Source of the DNA: Candidatus Methylomirabilota bacterium
GTDB lineage: Bacteria > Methylomirabilota > Methylomirabilia > Methylomirabilales > CSP1-5
NCBI GenBank assembly: GCA_023249165.1
Contig: JAHFDE010000002.1
Coordinates: forward strand, 29,361 to 40,475
Direction of reading: 5' to 3'
DNA: 11,115 bases
The notes below the pieces were generated by a model. That model searched no databases. It was given only the letters and a program-made list of their open reading frames with translations, and was not told the DNA's origin. The position numbers and the translations under genes are program-made. Shown one piece after another: positions 6,208 through 11,115 of the stretch (position 1 is the first letter of the stretch; each line of letters begins with the position of its first letter).

Positions 6208-6641
6208 TTCTCGGGGGAGTCGAGATCCCGTTCGAACAGGGACTCGATGGTCACTCGGACGCCGATGTCCTGACCCACGCCGTCATCGATGCGGTGCTGG
6301 GGGCCGCGGGCGAGGGGGACATCGGTCACCACTTTGGGGTGAGTGATCCGCGGTACGAGGGGGTCCGGAGTCTCGACCTTCTTGCAGAAAGCTGGCGGCG
6401 ACTGGAGGCCAAGGGCTTCCGCGTCGGGAACGTGGATGCGACCCTGGTCGCCGAGGCGCCCCGGCTGGGTCCGCATCTCAGAGGCATGACGGCCGAGTTA
6501 GCCCAGGTCCTGAATATGGAGGCGGCCCGGATTAACATCAAGCCGACGACGGCCAAGGGGTTGGGCCCCCTGGGATCCGGGGAAGGGATCGCCTGCCTCG
6601 CCGTTGTCCTGCTGATAGAGGCGGGCGACCGGGAGGCGTGA
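6153..6641 (+). CDS. ispF: 2-C-methyl-D-erythritol 2,4-cyclodiphosphate synthase
   Basis: IspF converts CDP-ME 2-phosphate to MEcPP with release of CMP, two steps after IspD in the MEP pathway. The 162-residue product is full length. It opens with the signature MRIGIGYDIHPL, and the metal ligands Asp8, His10 and His42 are all present (DGHSDADVLTHA at 32-43). The C-terminal NIKPTTAKGLGPLGSGEGIAC segment is typical. The ATG has GGAGG (6141-6145) 7 nt upstream and sits 55 nt inside ispD in a different frame, implying translational coupling. IspDF fusions are known in other bacteria; here the two remain separate overlapping genes. Confidence 0.96.
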   Translation: MRIGIGYDIHPLVPGRPLILGGVEIPFEQGLDGHSDADVLTHAVIDAVLGAAGEGDIGHHFGVSDPRYEGVRSLDLLAESWRRLEAKGFRVGNVDATLVAEAPRLGPHLRGMTAELAQVLNMEAARINIKPTTAKGLGPLGSGEGIACLAVVLLIEAGDREA

Positions 6642-6652
6642 AGGAGCGTCGC

Positions 6653-8170
6653 GTGGGACTCAGGATCCATAACACCCTCACCCGGCAGAAGGAGCCCTTC
6701 GAGCCGCTCACCCCCGGGGAGGTGCGGATGTATGTCTGCGGGATCACGGCATACGATCTCTCCCATCTCGGCCACGCCCGGTCCGCGCTGGTCTTTGACG
6801 TGATCCGCCGGTATCTCGAGTTCACCGGCACCCGGGTCCGCTTCGTCCGCAACTTCACCGATGTGGATGACAAGATTATCAAGCGGGCCGAGAAGGATGG
6901 GGTGTCGCCGGCGGAGGTGTCGGAGCGGTACATCGCCGAGTACCAGAATGACATGAAGCGGCTCGGGGTCCTTCCCGCCAACGTCGAGCCCAAGGCGACG
7001 GCGTATATTCCGCAGATGATCGCGTTGATCGAGCGATTGCTCGCCCGGGGTTTCGCCTACGTCGTCGACGGCGACGTCTTCTTTGAGGTGAGGCGGTTCG
7101 AGCGCTACGGATGCCTCTCGGGCAAGAACCTCGACGAGCTGCTGGCGGGCGCGCGCGTCGAGGTGGACGAGCGCAAGCGCGATCCGCGCGACTTCGCCCT
7201 CTGGAAGTCGGCGAAACCGGGCGAACCGTCGTGGGACAGCCCCTGGGGGCCGGGACGACCCGGGTGGCACATCGAGTGTTCGGCGATGTCGATGGAGCAT
7301 CTCGGCTCCCCCTTCGACATCCATGGGGGTGGCGAGGACCTGATATTCCCGCACCACGAGTGCGAGATTGCCCAGTCGGAGGCGGCGACCGACACCCCTT
7401 TCGTGCGGTATTGGGTCCACAATGGGTTCGTGCAGATCAACAAGGAAAAGATGTCCAAATCCCTGGGAAATTTCTTCACGATCCGCGAGATCTTTGAGAA
7501 GTCACCCTACGGGGTGCCCGTGACGGCCGAGGCCCTTCGGTATTTTCTCCTGGCCACCCATTATCGGAGCCCCGTCGATTTTTCCGACGACGCCCTGTGG
7601 GAGGCCAAGCGGGCGCTCGACAGATTCTATGGGCTGTTTCAGCGGCTTGACGAGTCCTCAGGGGCGGCTGGCCCGCCCCAGAGGGGCGCGGCTGGCCCAG
7701 GGGACAGGCTGCTTCCCCCACTGCTCGAGCGACTGGGCGAGGGGTTTCGTCAGGCGATGGATGACGACTTCAGCACGCCGGGCGCCATTGCCCAATTCCA
7801 GCTGCTTCGCGGGGAGCTCAACCGGTTGATCGACGCCGGGTTGTCCAGGAGGTCGGGTGAGCAGGCGCGCGAACAGTTTCGATCCTTTGGTCAGGTGCTG
7901 GGTCTCTTTCAGTCGTCGTGGCGGGAATGGGAATTTGGAATCGTGCACCAGGTGCGCGCGGCGGAGGCTGTCGCCGTTACAGTGAAAGTCGACGTAACAG
8001 TAACTAAGAACTCTCTGACTGACGAAGAAATTGAACAAAAGCTCGCCGAGCGCAACGAGGCCCGCCGACGTAAGGACTTCGCCAGGGCTGATGAGATCCG
8101 GGCGGAGCTGGCGGCGTTCGGGATCACGATCGAGGATCGGCCAGATGGCACCAGCCGGTGGAAGCGATGA
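6653..8170 (+). CDS. cysS: Cysteinyl-tRNA synthetase
   Basis: This class I synthetase charges tRNA-Cys. The catalytic-zinc ligands Cys29, Cys209, His234 and Glu238 are all in place. HIGH is present as HLGH at 38-41 and KMSKS at 266-270. GTG 6653 is chosen over GTG 6638 because AAGGAG (6641-6646) is 6 nt upstream and the product then starts MGLRIHNTLTRQKEPF, like its relatives. At 505 residues it is about 40 longer than the E. coli enzyme. Two additions account for much of this: a GAAGPPQR/GAAGPGDR repeat near residues 336-351, and a Val/Thr-rich, AT-rich patch near 440-463. The conserved C-terminus (ERNEARRRKDFARADEIR) follows normally. It sits 11 nt after ispF and overlaps rlmB by 26 nt. Confidence 0.95.
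   Translation: MGLRIHNTLTRQKEPFEPLTPGEVRMYVCGITAYDLSHLGHARSALVFDVIRRYLEFTGTRVRFVRNFTDVDDKIIKRAEKDGVSPAEVSERYIAEYQNDMKRLGVLPANVEPKATAYIPQMIALIERLLARGFAYVVDGDVFFEVRRFERYGCLSGKNLDELLAGARVEVDERKRDPRDFALWKSAKPGEPSWDSPWGPGRPGWHIECSAMSMEHLGSPFDIHGGGEDLIFPHHECEIAQSEAATDTPFVRYWVHNGFVQINKEKMSKSLGNFFTIREIFEKSPYGVPVTAEALRYFLLATHYRSPVDFSDDALWEAKRALDRFYGLFQRLDESSGAAGPPQRGAAGPGDRLLPPLLERLGEGFRQAMDDDFSTPGAIAQFQLLRGELNRLIDAGLSRRSGEQAREQFRSFGQVLGLFQSSWREWEFGIVHQVRAAEAVAVTVKVDVTVTKNSLTDEEIEQKLAERNEARRRKDFARADEIRAELAAFGITIEDRPDGTSRWKR
7661..7708 (+). repeat. Imperfect 24-nt tandem duplication inside cysS
   Basis: The 11-mer GCGGCTGGCCC occurs at 7664-7674 and again at 7688-7698, exactly 24 nt (eight codons) apart. 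The translated units are GAAGPPQR and GAAGPGDR. It lies between the catalytic core and the tRNA-binding C-terminal part of the synthetase, where a flexible Gly/Ala/Pro linker would be tolerated. The sequence suggests slippage duplication followed by drift. Confidence 0.6.
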
Positions 8171-8924
8171 GGCCTCCGAGGTCCTCTACGGCCTTCATGC
8201 CGTCCGAGAGGCGCTGCGGGCAGGCACCCGACCGTTCTCGCGAATTCTGGTGTTGGGCCACGATCGTCAATTTGCGGACCTCGTCCGGCTGGCTCGGGCC
8301 GCTCGGGTGCCGGTCTCCGTCTCGCCAAGGCGCGCCCTGGATCGGCTCGTACCGGATGGGAAGCATCAGGGTGTCATCGGGCTGATCGCGCCGAGGCGGT
8401 ACGCCGCCCCGGAGGAGATTCTCGCCGCCGCACGCGCCCGTGGCGAACCGGCGTTTGTGGTGATCCTGGACGGGGTGGAAGACCCGCGCAATCTGGGTGC
8501 GGTGCTTCGAACCGCCGAGGCGGCGGGGGTCCATGGCGTGTTGATCCCCGAGCGGCGGTCGGTGGGACTCACGGGTACCGTTGCGAAGGCCGCGGCCGGT
8601 GCGCTGGAGCATCTTCAGGTTGGGCGCGTGCAGAATGTGTCCCGCGTAATCGAGGCGCTCAAGGCAGAGGGTCTTTGGGTCTACGCCCTGGATCCTGCCG
8701 CGCAGAGGTCATATACGAGCCTCGATTTGCGGGGACCGGTGGCTCTGGTTCTCGGCGGGGAAGGCAAGGGTGTCCGGCCCGGGGTGCGGGAGAAGTGTGA
8801 CGAGTGCGCCAGCATCCCGATGCTCGGGCGCGTCGGGTCGTTGAATGTGAGTGTCGCGGCCGGCGTCATCATGTATGAGGTCCTCCGCCAGCGGATGTCA
8901 GGAACGAAAATCAAAGAAAAATAG
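8145..8924 (+). CDS. rlmB: 23S rRNA (guanosine-2'-O-)-methyltransferase RlmB (TrmH/SpoU family)
   Basis: RlmB methylates the 2'-O of G2251 in the peptidyl-transferase region of 23S rRNA, using SAM. The 259-residue product has an N-terminal substrate-binding domain (about 12-85; begins VLYGLHAVREAL) and a SPOUT knot domain. The three family motifs are intact. Motif 1 is LDGVEDPRNLGAVLRTA, with Asn116 and Arg122. Motif 2 is VLGGEGKGVRP, with Glu206. Motif 3 is IPMLGRVGSLNVSVAAG at 224-240. ATG 8145 gives the normal N-terminus, has GAGGA (8132-8136) 8 nt upstream, and overlaps the end of cysS by 26 nt. A start at 8031 would add a non-conserved N-terminus read out of frame from cysS. cysS-rlmB adjacency matches the Firmicutes order. 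Confidence 0.93.
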   Translation: MAPAGGSDEASEVLYGLHAVREALRAGTRPFSRILVLGHDRQFADLVRLARAARVPVSVSPRRALDRLVPDGKHQGVIGLIAPRRYAAPEEILAAARARGEPAFVVILDGVEDPRNLGAVLRTAEAAGVHGVLIPERRSVGLTGTVAKAAAGALEHLQVGRVQNVSRVIEALKAEGLWVYALDPAAQRSYTSLDLRGPVALVLGGEGKGVRPGVREKCDECASIPMLGRVGSLNVSVAAGVIMYEVLRQRMSGTKIKEK

Positions 8925-9019
8925 CGAATATTGGCACGAGGATTGCTTTGTGCATGAGATCAACCCCGAGAAGGTGTCCTTTCCAGAGTTTCCGACCCAA
9001 AGAGGCGAAAAATTATCCT
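8925..9019. other. AT-rich spacer between rlmB and the tRNA promoter
   Basis: No gene, tRNA or terminator with a U-run is visible here. The segment is clearly more AT-rich than the surrounding genes. The stretch AAAAATTAT at 9008-9016, just before the -35 of the tRNA promoter, resembles an UP element that contacts RNA polymerase alpha subunits. The short inverted match GCAC...GTGC is too weak to call. Confidence 0.4.
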
Positions 9020-9048
9020 TTGATTCTGGACAAATTTACCCTTATACT
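9020..9048 (+). promoter_or_regulatory. Strong sigma70-type promoter for the tRNA-tuf cluster
   Basis: TTGATT (9020-9025) and TATACT (9043-9048) are 17 nt apart, with an A/T-rich tract immediately upstream. The predicted transcription start is about 9054-9056, only a few bases before the mature 5' end of tRNA-Thr at 9060. Strength and placement fit a stable-RNA promoter. No other promoter of this quality was seen before tuf, so it may drive all four tRNAs, the peptidase gene and tuf. Confidence 0.8.
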
Positions 9049-9059
9049 GAGAGTTTGTC

Positions 9060-9135
9060 GCTGGCGTAGCTCAGTTGGTAGAGCAGCTGATTTGTAATCA
9101 GCGGGTCGGGGGTTCAAATCCCTTCGCCAGCTCCA
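9060..9135 (+). tRNA. tRNA-Thr (anticodon UGU)
   Basis: A 76-nt cloverleaf with an encoded CCA. The 7-bp acceptor stem GCTGGCG/CGCCAGC, the anticodon stem GCTGA/TCAGC with loop TTTGTAA (anticodon TGT at 9093-9095) and the T-loop TTCAAAT are all clear. The T stem contains two G-U pairs. It reads ACA and related Thr codons. It is the first gene of the cluster, matching E. coli thrU. Confidence 0.97.
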
Positions 9136-9218
9136 GGCGGATCGGGGATGTCGAGAGAGCAGGGAGAGTGGGGGGGTCCTGACCGATACGCTCCCGACTC
9201 GGTGCCCTGGGCGAGTGC

Positions 9219-9304
9219 GGGGAGATACCCAAGCGGCCAACGGGGGCAGACTGTAAATCTGCTGGCGCACGCCTTCGGGGGTTCGAATCCTCCTCTCCCC
9301 ACCA
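9219..9304 (+). tRNA. tRNA-Tyr (anticodon GUA)
   Basis: An 86-nt class II tRNA with a long variable arm, as expected for bacterial tRNA-Tyr. Acceptor GGGGAGA pairs with TCTCCCC, with discriminator A and encoded CCA. The anticodon stem GCAGA/TCTGC encloses loop CTGTAAA with anticodon GTA at 9253-9255. The T-loop is TTCGAAT. It lies 83 nt after tRNA-Thr; that gap contains no gene. It matches E. coli tyrU in order. Confidence 0.97.
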
Positions 9305-9410
9305 GAGAACCGACCTGAAGGGCATGGAGGCTGGCACTGACCCACGGGGAGGATGGTTGGCGGGCGGGCGCGCGCTATTTCTATTGCAGTCTCCTCGTGT
9401 GCGTGTGGAT

Positions 9411-9485
9411 GCGGGAATAGCTCAGTGGTAGAGCGCGAGCCTTCCAAGCTCGGGGTCGCGGGTTCGAATCCCGTTTCCCGCTCCA
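9411..9485 (+). tRNA. tRNA-Gly (anticodon UCC)
   Basis: A 75-nt cloverleaf with encoded CCA. Acceptor GCGGGAA pairs with TTCCCGC. The anticodon stem CGAGC/GCTCG has loop CTTCCAA with anticodon TCC at 9443-9445. The T-loop is TTCGAAT. It matches E. coli glyT in order. A 106-nt GC-rich gap separates it from tRNA-Tyr, with no gene seen. Confidence 0.97.
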
Positions 9486-9544
9486 GGTCGTTTCATCCGA
9501 GGACGGCGACTTTTCGATGTGAGCAGGGGATCTCCGGCAGGGGG

Positions 9545-10795
9545 ATGGCGCGGCTCTGCCGGGTGGTCCTGAGCCCGCTATTCATTATTATCATATACAC
9601 GGCAACTCTCCTGGCTGCGCAGGATTTTGCGACGCATAACCAACGAGGGGTCGACCTGAGCGCGCAGGGGAGGTATCGGGAGGCCATTGCCGAGCTTGAG
9701 AAGGCCTTGGCCCTTGCGCCGGCGCACCCTGTGGTCCGCCGGAATCTGGCCCATGCGCACGGCAACGTGGCAACTTCCCTCCTTCAGGAGCGGGCATTTC
9801 GGGACGCGGCCGCTGAGTATCAGGCGGCGATCGACCTCTACAATGAGGAGCCGCGGTTTCACATGGGGCTGGGCGTGGCGCTCCTCGGCCTGCGGGAGGC
9901 CGACCGGGCTGTAGAGAGTTTGAGGCGGGCCCGGGATCTCAATCCGAAAGAGGGGCAGGTATACCGGCTCCTGGGAGAGGCGTATTTTCAGCGGGGCGAT
10001 ATGAGAGAGGCAGTCGGTGCGTGGCAGGAGGGGCTGAGAATCCGGCCGGGTGATCGGGACCTCGAGCGACTGATCGCACAGGCCGAAGGGGAACGGAAGG
10101 TTGACGAGGAGTACCACCGCCGGCCCGGCCACCACTTCACGCTGCGGTACGTGGGCGAGGTCCGAGAAGAGCTCGGACGGGAGATCTTGCAGCTGCTCGA
10201 GCGGGCCTACGAAGAGGTAGGGTACAACCTGAACCACTTCCCCCGGCAGGAGGTCGAGGTCGTTATCTACTCGGACGCCGACTTTCAGAGGATCATGGGC
10301 CTTCCGGGTTGGGTGCACGGGGCCTTTGACGAGCGGGGCGGCCGCATCCGAATCCCCGTCCGCGGGATCAAAGAGGCGACCGGTCTGCGAGGGCTGCTGT
10401 ACCACGAATACACGCATGTGATCGTTCGGGAGGTGACGGGGGGGAGGATTCCCACCTGGTTGAACGAGGGGCTCGCCCAGATCGAGCAGCGGACTCCCAT
10501 GGATGGCGCCGTCGAGTCGGTCCGGCAGCTGGCGGCGCGGGGGAAGCTCCCGTCGCTCCAGAGTCTGAAGGACCCCTTTGTAGGGCTCACGGGCCCGGAG
10601 GCGGGCGTGGTGTATGCGGTCAGTTACGCCGCCACGAAGTACCTCATCGAGCGATGGGGCCTCTGGGACACCCAGCGGCTCCTGCGACGGCTCGGCGAGG
10701 GGGTCTCCTTCGACGTTGCCCTGAAGGAGACCACGCGGCTGACACTCGCAGACTTTGAACGCGAGTGGGTTACATCGCTCGGCAGGGGAGAGTGA
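9545..10795 (+). CDS. Exported TPR-repeat protein with gluzincin (peptidase MA-like) domain
   Basis: The 416-residue product starts with a hydrophobic signal sequence (residues 7-24: VVLSPLFIIIIYTATLLA), probably cleaved near AA-QDF, so it should act outside the cytoplasm. About four TPR-type helical repeats follow (about 28-61, 62-100, 101-136 and 137-171), e.g. GRYREAIAELEKALALAPAHP. The C-terminal part has the zinc-protease signature HEYTH at 287-291. Downstream NEG carries Glu308, a suitable third ligand for a gluzincin of the peptidase MA-like type. Substrate is unknown; TPRs suggest a protein partner. The start is uncertain: ATG 9545 gives the signal peptide, but the adjacent purine run leaves no spacer, and GAGCAGGGGA at 9521-9530 is rather far. 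It is unusual in lying inside the tRNA-tuf cluster. Confidence 0.85.
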   Translation: MARLCRVVLSPLFIIIIYTATLLAAQDFATHNQRGVDLSAQGRYREAIAELEKALALAPAHPVVRRNLAHAHGNVATSLLQERAFRDAAAEYQAAIDLYNEEPRFHMGLGVALLGLREADRAVESLRRARDLNPKEGQVYRLLGEAYFQRGDMREAVGAWQEGLRIRPGDRDLERLIAQAEGERKVDEEYHRRPGHHFTLRYVGEVREELGREILQLLERAYEEVGYNLNHFPRQEVEVVIYSDADFQRIMGLPGWVHGAFDERGGRIRIPVRGIKEATGLRGLLYHEYTHVIVREVTGGRIPTWLNEGLAQIEQRTPMDGAVESVRQLAARGKLPSLQSLKDPFVGLTGPEAGVVYAVSYAATKYLIERWGLWDTQRLLRRLGEGVSFDVALKETTRLTLADFEREWVTSLGRGE

Positions 10796-10800
10796 ACGCG

Positions 10801-10818
10801 GGATGGGCAGGCTCATCC
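10801..10818 (+). other. Hairpin between peptidase gene and tRNA-Thr
   Basis: The segment folds into a 7-bp stem (one G-U pair) with a 4-nt CAGG loop, five bases after the peptidase stop codon and 14 nt before tRNA-Thr. No U-run follows, so termination is doubtful. It could protect the 3' end of the peptidase mRNA after RNase P or RNase E cuts free the downstream tRNA. Confidence 0.45.
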
Positions 10819-10832
10819 TGAATCATTCCGGG

Positions 10833-10909
<77 letters not shown>

Positions 10910-10994
10910 CGCGGGAATGAGTATAAAGGGAATGCACGGGTCTTCATAAATGGAGAAGAAATAGGGGGCAGTGGGGAAAGGGGAGGGTTCACCC

Positions 10995-11115
10995 ATGGCC
11001 AAGCAAAAATTCGCGCGGACCAAAGAGCACGTCAACGTCGGGACCATCGGCCACATCGACCATGGCAAGACGACCCTGACGGCGGCCATCACCAAGTGTC
11101 TGCACGCGCAGAACC
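10995..11115 (+). CDS. tuf: Elongation factor Tu (partial, 5' end only)
   Basis: The 40 visible codons begin MAKQKFARTKEHVNVGTIGH and contain the G1/P-loop GHIDHGKT at residues 19-26, diagnostic of EF-Tu, the GTPase that brings aminoacyl-tRNA to the ribosome. The start is ATG 10995, with GGAGG (10982-10986) 8 nt upstream. The 85-nt leader after tRNA-Thr shows no convincing promoter, so tuf is probably transcribed from the tRNA promoter upstream. The window end cuts the gene; whether a second tuf copy exists elsewhere cannot be seen. Confidence 0.96.
   Translation, partial: MAKQKFARTKEHVNVGTIGHIDHGKTTLTAAITKCLHAQN

Noticed and set aside
6326..7420. Minus-strand open frame opposite ispF and cysS
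   Set aside because: Same antisense artefact; it spans two unrelated real genes and their junction and shows no family motif.
8031..8144. Longer rlmB start inside cysS
   Set aside because: The extra 38 residues are Arg/Ser-rich shadow translation of conserved cysS codons; ATG 8145 gives the normal RlmB N-terminus.
9170..9176. Run of seven G between tRNA-Thr and tRNA-Tyr
   Set aside because: A single homopolymer tract without partner G-tracts or a promoter; no function can be supported.
9353..9544. Upstream extension of the TPR-peptidase frame
   Set aside because: It would translate straight through tRNA-Gly; the signal peptide appears only when the start is placed at 9545.
9578..10816. Minus-strand open frame (412 codons) opposite the TPR-peptidase gene
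   Set aside because: The plus frame has a signal peptide, TPRs and an intact zinc site; the antisense translation has none and is compositionally odd.
10911..10918. GCGGGAAT after tRNA-Thr repeats the 5' end of tRNA-Gly, suggesting an att-like duplication around the peptidase gene
   Set aside because: Only 8 nt match, in a GC-rich background; no integrase, and integration duplicates normally involve the tRNA 3' end.

Overview
The window is a GC-rich bacterial chromosome segment with every recognisable gene on the + strand. It carries core information-processing genes rather than accessory ones. Gene content and order (rpsR-rplI-dnaB-radA-carD-PIN/TRAM-ispD-ispF-cysS-rlmB-tRNAs-tuf) resemble the radA-disA-yacL-ispD-ispF-...-cysS-...-rlmB neighbourhood of Firmicutes, with carD where Bacillus has disA. 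The downstream tRNA-Thr(UGU)-Tyr-Gly(UCC)-Thr(GGU)-tuf block matches the E. coli thrU-tyrU-glyT-thrT-tufB order. A CarD/CdnL gene plus this mix suggests a Gram-negative lineage outside the enterics, such as Deltaproteobacteria-like, Nitrospirae or NC10/Methylomirabilota. That placement is inference from gene order only and cannot be settled from the window.

Layout: 62-776 is rpsR-rplI (ribosomal proteins S18 and L9). 777-936 is a 160-nt spacer holding part of an inverted-repeat system. 937-2319 is dnaB (replicative helicase) and 2399-3757 is radA (recombination and repair ATPase). A near-consensus sigma70 promoter at 3773-3801 starts a second unit: carD (3825-4316), a membrane PIN/TRAM protein (4372-5385), ispD and ispF (overlapping; MEP isoprenoid pathway), cysS (cysteinyl-tRNA synthetase) and rlmB (23S rRNA Gm2251 methyltransferase, overlapping cysS). 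A second near-consensus promoter at 9020-9048 drives the tRNA block. A secreted or periplasmic TPR-metallopeptidase gene (9545-10795) is embedded between tRNA-Gly and the second tRNA-Thr. The window ends 40 codons into tuf (EF-Tu).

Functionally this is a growth-linked cluster: ribosome parts, tRNAs, tRNA charging, rRNA modification and the tRNA carrier EF-Tu, with CarD as a plausible link to RNA polymerase initiation. No CRISPR array, insertion sequence, phage gene, toxin-antitoxin pair or defence system was seen.

The least explained signals are three. First, a 23-nt near-perfect inverted repeat brackets rpsR-rplI and has a third, degenerate copy just before dnaB; copies 2 and 3 could fold a 17-position stem that contains the rplI stop codon. 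Second, a TPR-gluzincin gene interrupts an otherwise classical tRNA-tuf operon. Third, an AT-rich, Val/Thr-rich patch with foreign-looking codon use lies inside cysS. No intrinsic terminator with a clear U-run was found anywhere, so long read-through transcripts are likely.
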